From Roseibacillus sp. (GTDB lineage Bacteria; Verrucomicrobiota; Verrucomicrobiia; Verrucomicrobiales; Akkermansiaceae): a stretch of DNA of 59,002 nt. Below, piece by piece: positions 42,953-51,060 of the stretch (within the stretch, counting starts at the first letter, position 1; each line of letters opens with the position of its first letter). The notes beneath the pieces were generated by a model. The model had not been told where the DNA came from and made no database searches. It saw only the letters and a program-made list of their open reading frames with translations. The translations under genes and the position numbers were made by a program. The stretch covers positions 1 through 59,002 of the forward strand of contig JAKVCR010000056.1 in assembly GCA_022448985.1 (NCBI GenBank), in the 5' to 3' direction.

Positions 42953-42993
42953 CGGGAAACATCACTCCATCTAATCCAGCACTCTTCTACATC

Positions 42994-43638
42994 ATGATCT
43001 CCCGCTGGCTCGGAACCAACGTCCCCTATCAGGACGCTCTCCAACTTCAGGAGGAACACATTCGGAGAATACGGTCGGGTGGGACCTCCGAGACAATATT
43101 TCTAATGGAACACGCCCCGGTCTATACGATCGGACGGACGCGTGATCAGAGCAGTCTGGGAGAAACCTCTGACCTTCCGCATCCTGTGTTCGAGATCAAC
43201 CGGGGCGGACAGGCCACCTATCACGGACCCGGGCAGCTTATCGGTTATCCCATTCTCGATCTACAAAACTATGGACGCGATCTACACACCTACCTCCGAC
43301 TCCTGGAGGACGCCCTGGTAGCTACCCTTTCCGATTTCGGTGTTACAGCCCAGAACCGCGAGGGTCTCACCGGCGTGTGGGTTGAAAACCGTAAAATCGC
43401 CAGCATAGGGGTTGGTGTGCGCAGGTGGGTCACGATGCACGGATTCGCCCTCAACATCCGCCCCGAATCACTCCCACCCTTTCTGAGAATCACCCCCTGT
43501 GGCATCGACGGAGTGACCACGACCTGTCTTCATCATGAATCCGGACTACAACCCACCACGCAGGAGGTCGGTGAAATCGCCCAGAATTATCTCTCCGCAA
43601 AACTCGCGGAACTGGCAGAAAATTTACCCGCTTCCTGA
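42994..43638 (+). CDS. lipB: octanoyl-[acyl-carrier-protein]:protein N-octanoyltransferase
   Basis: It moves octanoate from ACP to the lipoyl domains of dehydrogenase complexes and GcvH, the first step of lipoate assembly. The 214-residue protein shows RGGQATYHGPGQLIGYPI and the Lys/Cys catalytic pair: Lys134 in RKIASIGVGV and Cys169 in TPCGID. The preceding MEHAPVYTIGR is also typical. lipA, its usual partner, is not in the window. It converges on fusA across a 43-base gap with no clear terminator. Confidence 0.95.
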   Translation: MISRWLGTNVPYQDALQLQEEHIRRIRSGGTSETIFLMEHAPVYTIGRTRDQSSLGETSDLPHPVFEINRGGQATYHGPGQLIGYPILDLQNYGRDLHTYLRLLEDALVATLSDFGVTAQNREGLTGVWVENRKIASIGVGVRRWVTMHGFALNIRPESLPPFLRITPCGIDGVTTTCLHHESGLQPTTQEVGEIAQNYLSAKLAELAENLPAS

Positions 43639-43681
43639 CCAGGTCAGAGTCCTCTCTGCAATCGGAATTTGATTCTCAAGG

Positions 43682-45772
43682 CTACTTCGCCTTGGCCGCC
43701 TTCTCCTCCTCAACTTTCTTGATTACCTCGTCCGCAATACCCTTTGGCGCGGCAGTGTAGTGGGAGAACTCCATCGAAAACTGTCCCCGTCCCGAGGTCA
43801 TGGTCCGCAAGTCCCCGATATATCCGAACATCTCGCCCAGCGGAGCCTCCGCCTTGATCCGGACGCCGGTAGGGGCACGTTCCTGCGCGTGAATCATTCC
43901 ACGCCGCCGGTTCAAATCACCAATTACGTCCCCCACGTTCTCCTCAGGCATGAATACATCCAGTTTCATGATGGGCTCAAGGAGCCGGGGAGATGCCTTT
44001 GGAACCGACTGGCGATAGGCCGCCCGGGCTGCCAACTCGAAGGCCACTGCCGAAGAATCCACTGAGTGATGGCCCCCGTCAGTCAAGGTCACCTTGAAAT
44101 CGAGACAGGGGAACCCTGCCAGCACACCCTTCTCCAGTGACCGCTGGAAGCCCTTCTGGACCGCCGGGATAAATTCCTTGGGCACGTTCCCCCCCACTAC
44201 CGAGGACTCGAACTCGAATCCAGATCCCGGCTCCAGGGGCTCCAGAATATAGTCGATCTTGGCATACTGGCCCGAACCCCCGCTTTGCTTCTTGTGGGTA
44301 TAGGCATCCTCAATCTGCTTTGTAATGGTCTCACGGTAGGCCACCTGCGGAGCGCCCACATCCGTCTCAACACCATAGGTGCGCTTCAGGATGTCTACCT
44401 TGATATCGAGGTGCAACTCGCCCATGCCCTTGAGTATGGTCTCGCCGCTGTCCTGATCGGTTTCCACCCGGAAAGAGGGATCCTCCTTCATCATCTTGGC
44501 AAGCGCCACCCCCAACTTGTCCGCCTGGCCTACTTCAGAAGGATGAATCGCCATCGAGATTACCGGATCGGGGAATACCATCGGCTCAAGTGTGGCCGGA
44601 TTCTTCTCGTCGCACAAAGTATGGCCCGTCTGAACATTTTTAAGCCCCAGAAGAGCAACAATATCGCCGGCCTGCGCTTCATCCAGTTCCTTACGGTCGT
44701 CCGCGTGCATCTCCACGATACGACCCACCCTCTCTGTCTTACCCGTGAATGTATTCAGGATCATCATCCCTTTCTGCAGGCGACCGGAGTAAACCCGGGT
44801 GAAAGTAAGGGCTCCGTACTGGTCGTCCATGATCTTGAAGGCCAGGGCTCGCAGGGGACGATCGGGATCAACAACTGCCAATTCGCCTGTCTCATTTCCA
44901 TCAATGTCAATTTCAGGCTGGGAGGGAACCTCGGTTGGATCGGGAAGATAGTCGACCACTGCATTCAAGACCAGCTGCACACCCTTGTTCTTAAAGGCCG
45001 ATCCGCAGAAGGTTGGAAAGAAGGACAGGGCAATAGTCCCCTTGCGGATAAGTCGTTTGAGAGTCTCCACATCCGGTTCCTCCCCTTCCAGGTACTTCTC
45101 CATTACCTCGTCGTCCTGCTCCACCGCCATTTCGATCAATTCGTTGCGGTAGTACTCGACCTTTTCCGCCATGTCGGCCGGAGGATCCTCGATCCGAAAA
45201 CTGGTCGGATCTCCCGAGTCGTCCCAGATCCATGCTTCCCTTGTGAGAAGATCAATCACTCCCGTGAAAGTATCCTCTATCCCAATGGGCAGGGTCATCA
45301 CCATCGGATTCGCGGCCAGAACATTCTTAATCTGTTCAACCACGCGGTAAAAATCAGCACCAACCCGGTCCAGCTTGTTCACTAGGATGAGGCGAGCGAC
45401 TGCCGATTCATTGGCGTAACGCCAGTTGGTCTCGGATTGGGGCTCCACTCCACCAGATCCACAAAATACCCCGACCCCGCCATCGAGCACTTTGAGAGAA
45501 CGATAAACCTCAATGGTGAAGTCCACGGGTCCCGGAGTATCAATGATATTGAGCTGGTGATCATTCCAGAAACAGGTGGTAGCCGCCGACTGGATCGTGA
45601 TTCCCCGCTCCTGCTCCTGCTCCATGAAATCCGTCGTGGCTGCGCCGTCGTGCACCTCCCCGATCTTGTGAATCTTCCCCGTGAGCTTCAGAATGCGCTC
45701 CGTGGTGGTCGTCTTGCCGGCGTCCACGTGCGCAAAAATGCCAATATTTCGGTATTTCGAAAGGTCAGACAT
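43682..45772 (-). CDS. fusA: translation elongation factor G, not in a str operon
   Basis: A translocase GTPase of 696 residues with all five domains: G1 [16 protein letters not shown] (13-28), [29 protein letters not shown] and the C-terminal domain IV/V ([19 protein letters not shown]). The switch regions are intact. It is not next to rpsL, rpsG or tuf. It is therefore either the main EF-G moved out of the str operon or a second copy (EF-G2 type). The tail is Lys/Ala/Glu-rich ([12 protein letters not shown]). A promoter is predicted about 140 bases upstream, which implies a long leader. Confidence 0.93.
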   Translation of the reverse strand: MSDLSKYRNIGIFAHVDAGKTTTTERILKLTGKIHKIGEVHDGAATTDFMEQEQERGITIQSAATTCFWNDHQLNIIDTPGPVDFTIEVYRSLKVLDGGVGVFCGSGGVEPQSETNWRYANESAVARLILVNKLDRVGADFYRVVEQIKNVLAANPMVMTLPIGIEDTFTGVIDLLTREAWIWDDSGDPTSFRIEDPPADMAEKVEYYRNELIEMAVEQDDEVMEKYLEGEEPDVETLKRLIRKGTIALSFFPTFCGSAFKNKGVQLVLNAVVDYLPDPTEVPSQPEIDIDGNETGELAVVDPDRPLRALAFKIMDDQYGALTFTRVYSGRLQKGMMILNTFTGKTERVGRIVEMHADDRKELDEAQAGDIVALLGLKNVQTGHTLCDEKNPATLEPMVFPDPVISMAIHPSEVGQADKLGVALAKMMKEDPSFRVETDQDSGETILKGMGELHLDIKVDILKRTYGVETDVGAPQVAYRETITKQIEDAYTHKKQSGGSGQYAKIDYILEPLEPGSGFEFESSVVGGNVPKEFIPAVQKGFQRSLEKGVLAGFPCLDFKVTLTDGGHHSVDSSAVAFELAARAAYRQSVPKASPRLLEPIMKLDVFMPEENVGDVIGDLNRRRGMIHAQERAPTGVRIKAEAPLGEMFGYIGDLRTMTSGRGQFSMEFSHYTAAPKGIADEVIKKVEEEKAAKAK

Positions 45773-45919
45773 AATTGAAATTTTAGGTGGCTAAAGATTT
45801 GCAGGCGCCGTGTCTGCCTCAACTTCCCCGAAAAGTCGAGGCTCTAGACACAGATTAATCCTGTTATCCCGATAAACCCGAAAGAATTACAGTCCTTTGC
45901 CAGTGAATCCACGTTTAGA

Positions 45920-45948
45920 TGGATAAACTAAGCTGCAATTCGAGCCAA
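45920..45948 (-). promoter_or_regulatory. putative promoter of fusA with long leader
   Basis: On the minus strand TTGGCT (45948-45943), a 17-base spacer and TATCCA (45925-45920). The ATG is at 45772, so the leader would be about 140 bases. I see no other structure in that leader. Confidence 0.35.
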
Positions 45949-46011
45949 TGTTTCCACCCCCCTGGCCCGAGTTAGACCCGTGGCCATGCAGCCCACGTTT
46001 ACAGCCGCTTC

Positions 46012-46884
46012 TCAGCGCTTGTCCTCTGCGAACCTGAAGGGTTTGCCACCTACCAGGGCATCGCTCGTGAAGGTGGGACACCAGTAGCGTTCCACGTGCT
46101 TCACCACCAGATCGGTTCCTGTGAAGTGGTCGACTCCCGGGGGACGTTGCGGATTATACATCGTATCCGTCATGTCACGCATGAGGGCCACGTTTTTCCC
46201 TACCTTTACCATCTGCCGAATCCCGAAGGGCCGTCCCAGCACACACATGTTGAGGTGCACCCCGCAAAGGATCACATTATCGATTTTCTTTGCGGCCAGG
46301 AGATTGAAGGTCTCCTGGCCATTGTCCGTAATGGCATCGCCCTTCACAATGTCGATACTCTTGATCTGCCTCGTCCACGCTTCACGAATCTCGCACTTGG
46401 GTTCCTCGCAACTGCATCCCATGTCCGAGTCGTCAATGGGCAGCACACCCTCGAAAGCCGGATCGGGCCAGCACCACTTGGTTCCCCAACGATCCTTGGC
46501 ACTCAACTTCACCGGAGCCTTCGTGAAGGGGGCCTTTCGTGCATACTCACGCTGCGGTGCGGTCTTGTAAAAGTCCACCACACTGCTGGGAGCGTGAATG
46601 ATGAAAATTCCCTTCGCCCGTGCCTTTTTCACCACCTCATTCATTGGTCCAGCCATCTCACCCACCCGACGGGTCGCCGACTTACACCAGTGGTCGTCCC
46701 ACATGTCGCAGATGATCAATGCCGTTCTCGACGCCTCCCACTCAACTTTTTTTGTAACCGCTTCGCCGGGTGCATCCTTGGCCCTCGACCGCATTGTCAG
46801 AGCTAGCTTTTCATCAGCCATAAGCGAAGTGGAAAAGAGCGCAAGGAGGAGAACTACAAGGGCGCTGCACATCGACGTTTCCAT
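46012..46884 (-). CDS. exported isochorismatase-family cysteine hydrolase
   Basis: A 290-residue protein with a signal peptide (CSALVVLLLALFSTSLMADE) before an isochorismatase/nicotinamidase fold. Candidate triad residues are Asp60 (LIICDMWDD), a lysine near 119-123 (RKAPFTKAP) and Cys214 (CGVHLNMCVLG). DMWDDHWC resembles the metal-binding start of nicotinamidases. Extra cysteines near 157-164 (GCSCEEPKC) are unusual and could bind metal or form disulphides. The substrate is unknown; ureidoacrylate-, carbamoyl- and nicotinamide-type amidases all share the fold. It ends the oplaH/DUF1553/DUF1501 gene run but has its own predicted promoter. Confidence 0.82.
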   Translation of the reverse strand: METSMCSALVVLLLALFSTSLMADEKLALTMRSRAKDAPGEAVTKKVEWEASRTALIICDMWDDHWCKSATRRVGEMAGPMNEVVKKARAKGIFIIHAPSSVVDFYKTAPQREYARKAPFTKAPVKLSAKDRWGTKWCWPDPAFEGVLPIDDSDMGCSCEEPKCEIREAWTRQIKSIDIVKGDAITDNGQETFNLLAAKKIDNVILCGVHLNMCVLGRPFGIRQMVKVGKNVALMRDMTDTMYNPQRPPGVDHFTGTDLVVKHVERYWCPTFTSDALVGGKPFRFAEDKR

Positions 46885-46890
46885 GAGCCG

Positions 46891-46919
46891 ACGCTAGGGA
46901 GATGAGCCCACCCCCGCAA
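46891..46919 (-). promoter_or_regulatory. putative promoter of the cysteine hydrolase gene, near-leaderless
   Basis: On the minus strand TTGCGG (46919-46914), a 17-base spacer and TAGCGT (46896-46891), six bases before the ATG at 46884. It begins just past the DUF1501 stop codon. Confidence 0.5.
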
Positions 46920-46926
46920 GGTGGAA

Positions 46927-48390
46927 CTACGCCAGCACACCATTGATGACCTTGCCGTGTACGTCGGTGAGACTCTCCTTCCGCCCCTGGTGAAAGTAAG
47001 TCAACAGCTCGTGGTCTATCCCCATGAGGTGAAGAATGGTGGCATGAATATCATGCACGTGGACAGGATCAACCGCTGCCTCAAACCCGAGTTCATCGGT
47101 CTCGCCATAGGCCGTGCCACCCTTGATGCCAGCCCCCGCCATCCACATGGAGAAGCCGTAGGGATTATGATTTCGCCCCGGGGCATTCTTTCCTTCGCTG
47201 AAGGGCATGCGCCCGAATTCGCCACCCCAGACCACGAGGGTCTCATCCAGCAGTCCCCTTTGCTCAAGGTCGCTGAGGAGAGCCGCGACCGGCTGGTCAA
47301 TCTCCGCTCCGTGGCGTCCGTGATTTTTCTCGATCGATTCATGTGCGTCCCAGGTTTCTTCCAGGTGACCTCCCCCGGAGTAGAGTTGCACGAACCGCAC
47401 ACCCCGCTCTACCAGCCGACGGGCCACAAGGCAATTGCGTCCAAACTCATCAGTGGGCACTTTCCCAACTCCATAAGCCTCCTTCGTCTGTTCCGATTCC
47501 TCGTCCAGGGCTACTGCCTCGGGAGCCTCCGCCTGCATGCGATAGGCCAGTTCATAGGCTTGTATCCGCGCTGCCAGCTCGGATCCGCCCGGTCGATCCC
47601 TCAAATGACCCGCATTGAGCTCCCCCAGGAAATCAAGCTGGTTGCGCTGGGCTTCACGATCAAGATGTCCTGGCCCTTCCAGATCCAGCACCGGGCTTCC
47701 GGTCGGCCGGAACAACGTTCCCTGGTAGGTTGCGGGCATGAACCCACTTGACCAGTTGGGCTGTCCACTGATTGGCCCACCCCGCTTGTCGAGCATAACC
47801 ACGTGAGCCGGAAGGCTGTCGTTTTCAGAACCCAGGCCATAGGCCACCCAGGCTCCGAGTGAGGGCCGCCCGATCAGTGGCATGCCCGTATTCATCTGTA
47901 CCAATGCTGATCCGTGAGCATGGCTGTCAGCATGACAGGAACGAATAACCGCCAGTTTATCGGCGTGTTCCCGTACGCGGGGAAAGTAATCCGAAATCAA
48001 CAGACCACTCTGTCCCCCCGCCCGGAACTCGCGCCAATTGGGGGTGAGGAACCCGACCCGGCGGCCACCTGAGTTGATATAGTTCTTGTCTGGTGGAAGG
48101 GCCTTTCCCGCGTGCTTCCGCAACTCTGGTTTATAGTCGAAGGTATCCACCTGACTGGGGCCCCCGTTCATCATGAGAAAAATACAGGCCTTCGCCTTGG
48201 CCGGGAAATGACCGGGCTTGGAAGCAAGAGGATCGGAAGAGACGGCCGCTCCAGCATGCCTTGTAAAGAACCCGCTCCCGGCCAGGAGAGAGGCAAGGGC
48301 CACTCCCGTAAACCCCCCGCCCATTTCCCACACGAACTCACGCCGGGTGAGCCCACAGGGATAACCACGCTGCTGTCGTCTAATCGACAT
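46927..48390 (-). CDS. DUF1501 (sulfatase-like) Tat-exported protein
   Basis: About 487 residues from the ATG at 48390. A twin-arginine signal is visible (GLTRREFVWEMGGGFTG, Arg16-Arg17, then a hydrophobic stretch), so it is exported folded. The DUF1501 core, which is related to the alkaline phosphatase/sulfatase superfamily, follows: IFLMMNGGPSQVDTFDYKP, VIRSCHADSHAHGSA and TLVVWGGEFGRMPF. Its function is unknown in general; it is encoded with DUF1549/DUF1553 proteins throughout Planctomycetota and Verrucomicrobiota. The start overlaps the DUF1553 gene's stop by 11 bases, as usual for this pair. The frame is open to 48507, but only the internal ATG gives a Tat signal at the N-terminus. Confidence 0.9.
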   Translation of the reverse strand: MSIRRQQRGYPCGLTRREFVWEMGGGFTGVALASLLAGSGFFTRHAGAAVSSDPLASKPGHFPAKAKACIFLMMNGGPSQVDTFDYKPELRKHAGKALPPDKNYINSGGRRVGFLTPNWREFRAGGQSGLLISDYFPRVREHADKLAVIRSCHADSHAHGSALVQMNTGMPLIGRPSLGAWVAYGLGSENDSLPAHVVMLDKRGGPISGQPNWSSGFMPATYQGTLFRPTGSPVLDLEGPGHLDREAQRNQLDFLGELNAGHLRDRPGGSELAARIQAYELAYRMQAEAPEAVALDEESEQTKEAYGVGKVPTDEFGRNCLVARRLVERGVRFVQLYSGGGHLEETWDAHESIEKNHGRHGAEIDQPVAALLSDLEQRGLLDETLVVWGGEFGRMPFSEGKNAPGRNHNPYGFSMWMAGAGIKGGTAYGETDELGFEAAVDPVHVHDIHATILHLMGIDHELLTYFHQGRKESLTDVHGKVINGVLA

Positions 48391-50992
48391 GAAGAAACTC
48401 GTTCGTGTTGAGCAGCACATGACAGACCGAAGCAAGGGCGAGCAACTCCGGAGTGCGCTCCCGGCCCGGGTTTCCCTTGGAAAGTGCGATGGAGTATTTT
48501 TCCGCAAGCAATCCGCTCACCGCCTGTAACTCGGCCTCACGCAGTTGCCGATCATACACTAGAAGTTCAGCGAGGTCCCCTGCCCAGTATTCGCCGTCAA
48601 TATTCCCCTGCTGCCCGATAACATACGATCCCCCCAAATTCCGCGGCGACAACGCGGACAGGCGGGAACCGATGAGTCGTCCGTTATGCAGGATTCTGAT
48701 CCCCTCCGACCCGGTGGAAGCGGCCACCACGAAGGCCTCCGCGGGACGGCCAATCTCCTCCTCACTACGGAAGTCATCCGAGAAGCGGACCGTCCCCTTG
48801 CCTGTCAGCCCGAGGAACAACGAGGAGCCTGCGTTACCCGCCTTGCCGTTCCAGTTGGAGAAGATCCCTCGATGGGAGGTTAATCCGCTCCGGTCACTTA
48901 CCACCGCCAGGATGGTGCTGGCCTGCGAGTTCACCACTTCGCCGGTCAACCGGAGAAACTCCCTCTTCCCGCTGAATCGCACCGCCGGATGCCCCCCTAT
49001 CGCTTCCTCGACCAGAAGAGGTTGGCGATTCTTCTCCTCCTGGTGGGCGTGGTGATCGCCTCCTGATCCATCCATCCATGCTGCCACCCGGCCCTCAGGA
49101 ACCTTGCCAAGACCCCGATCGGCCGCAAGCCACAAGACCTGTCCTTCGGTCGGAATCCCACCAGCGGCAGGTTCTCCCCCTGTGCCCTCCTGTCCGTTCT
49201 GGAACCGTTCGCTCTGCCTTGCGTAATGACGCACCGAGAAATCCAGCTCCGCCTCCGTGGGCTCCCGTGCCAGAACGCTCCGCCAAGCCTCGCCAATCGC
49301 CTCCCTGGCACCAGGTTCCTTCGCAAGGATGCGCCTTGCCAATCCTTCACTACGGGAGTGCACGAATCGATTATTCAACATTGCCAGAGCCTGCGGAGCC
49401 ACCGTGGTGACATCCCTTCGTCCACAAGGCTTCTCACTGTTCGGAAAGTCGAAAACGGTCATGAGAGGCAGCAGAAGATGCCGCTTGCTCACCATATAAA
49501 TGCTCCGCCGCCTCCGTTCGTCGAGAGAGGAAGGCTTCCACGCCTTGCTCTTCCGGGAAAAGCCTTCCAGCACCTCCGGCGCCATCAGGGGATAGAAGCT
49601 GGGGCCACCCATCTTGCGATTGAGATCTCCTGAGGTCGCCAGCATTGCGTCCCGCAACGCCTCCGCGTCCATACGGCGTCTATTCTGTTTCCACAGGTTC
49701 ATGTTGCCTGCATCCCGTTGGGAGTAGGCCTCCTCACTCGGGTGCAGTGAAGATTGCCGGTATGTCTGCGAAAGGACGATTTGCCGGATAAGCGGCTTGA
49801 TCCGCCACCCGCTATCCACGAATTCCGCAGCCAGCCAGTTGAGGAGATCGGGATGGCTGGGAGGAGCTGCCTTCAACCCGAAATTGTTAGGCGTCCGCAC
49901 GATTCCATGCCCGAAGAGAACCTGCCAGATCCGGTTTACCATCACGCGAGCGGTGAGCGGATTACGTCGATCAACGATGAACTCGGCCAATTGCGCACGA
50001 CGTTGTGACGTTTTCATCCCGGGTTGTGGAGGCTTCATCGGTTTATCCAGAACGGGCACCAGGGAAAGAACACCGGGCTCCACCACCTGGGCCTTCCGGT
50101 GCACCTCCCCGTTCTCCAGCAGATGCAGCGGTGGCGGCTCCTTCCGGATATCGGTCCACCCGAACACCGCCTTGACACCCAGTTCCTGCTCGTTGGGCCC
50201 CCCCATCAGGGCCCCGTTCCGCGGTTCGATCGCGCCAGGCCAGAAAGCGGCCGCTATGCGATAGTAGTCGCGCTGGGGAATAGGATCGAATTTGTGATCG
50301 TGGCACCGCGCGCACTTTACGGTGACCCCGAGGAAAGCCGTGCTCACCACGTCCACCATGTCCTCAAGCCGCTCGAACTTATAATCCTGCGGATCATTCG
50401 GTTCGTCATTCCATGTCCCCCCCCGCAGCATGCCGGTTGCAATCACGGATCGCTCGGTTCGCTCCATCAACTCATCCCCTGCCAACTGTTCACGCACGAA
50501 CCGGTCATAGGGCATATCCTCATTGAGCGCCTGAATGACCCAGTCACGGTACTTCCAGATGTTTGGCTTCACCGCATCACGCTCGTATCCATTGGTTTCG
50601 GCGTAGCGTACCACGTCGAGCCAGTGCCGGCCCCAGCGTTCTCCGAAATGAGGAGAGGACAGGAGATTCTCAACCAGGGTCACATAGGCTCCCTGCGACT
50701 GATCCGCCTCAAAAGTGGTGATCTCCTGCAGGGTCGGTGGGATTCCTATCAAATCAAAATGCAACCGCCGGACCAGACTCCTCCGCTCCGCTGGAGGTGC
50801 CGGTTTCATTTTCTCCTTCACCAGACGAGCCCGCACAAAGGCATCAATCGCGGCCACCTTCTCCTTCCCCTCCACGGAAGGCACCACCGGGCGCACCACC
50901 GGCTGAAAGGCCCACCAATCCAGCCCCGCCCGTTCCTCTTCCCCCTGCGCTGTGAGACAGAGGATCAAAACCACTGTAATGAGTGGACGCAT
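48380..50992 (-). CDS. DUF1549/DUF1553 protein with inserted LamG-like domain
   Basis: About 870 residues from the ATG at 50992, with a signal peptide (RPLITVVLILCLTAQG). The DUF1549 region (about 45-250) has RRLHFDLIGIPPTLQEI, HFGERWGRHWLDVVRYAET and CARCHDHKFDPIPQRDYY, whose CxxCH could bind c-type haem or metal. DUF1553 (about 330-605) has RVMVNRIWQVLFGHGIVRT and DVTTVAPQALAMLNNRFV. Before the family's final segment (PELLALASVCHVLLNTNEF) sits an inserted LamG/concanavalin-like module (about 615-838: GQVLWLAADRGLG to AELLVYDRQL). An N-terminal cytochrome c domain, seen in many relatives, is missing. These proteins are abundant in PVC bacteria that degrade complex glycans; the biochemical activity is unproven. 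Confidence 0.88.
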   Translation of the reverse strand: MRPLITVVLILCLTAQGEEERAGLDWWAFQPVVRPVVPSVEGKEKVAAIDAFVRARLVKEKMKPAPPAERRSLVRRLHFDLIGIPPTLQEITTFEADQSQGAYVTLVENLLSSPHFGERWGRHWLDVVRYAETNGYERDAVKPNIWKYRDWVIQALNEDMPYDRFVREQLAGDELMERTERSVIATGMLRGGTWNDEPNDPQDYKFERLEDMVDVVSTAFLGVTVKCARCHDHKFDPIPQRDYYRIAAAFWPGAIEPRNGALMGGPNEQELGVKAVFGWTDIRKEPPPLHLLENGEVHRKAQVVEPGVLSLVPVLDKPMKPPQPGMKTSQRRAQLAEFIVDRRNPLTARVMVNRIWQVLFGHGIVRTPNNFGLKAAPPSHPDLLNWLAAEFVDSGWRIKPLIRQIVLSQTYRQSSLHPSEEAYSQRDAGNMNLWKQNRRRMDAEALRDAMLATSGDLNRKMGGPSFYPLMAPEVLEGFSRKSKAWKPSSLDERRRRSIYMVSKRHLLLPLMTVFDFPNSEKPCGRRDVTTVAPQALAMLNNRFVHSRSEGLARRILAKEPGAREAIGEAWRSVLAREPTEAELDFSVRHYARQSERFQNGQEGTGGEPAAGGIPTEGQVLWLAADRGLGKVPEGRVAAWMDGSGGDHHAHQEEKNRQPLLVEEAIGGHPAVRFSGKREFLRLTGEVVNSQASTILAVVSDRSGLTSHRGIFSNWNGKAGNAGSSLFLGLTGKGTVRFSDDFRSEEEIGRPAEAFVVAASTGSEGIRILHNGRLIGSRLSALSPRNLGGSYVIGQQGNIDGEYWAGDLAELLVYDRQLREAELQAVSGLLAEKYSIALSKGNPGRERTPELLALASVCHVLLNTNEFLHVD

Positions 50993-51060
50993 TAAGCGAG
51001 AAACTGAACTCTCCGAGCCGTCTCCGCTAGTCAAATCCCATCGGACTTGCATTCGCACAT

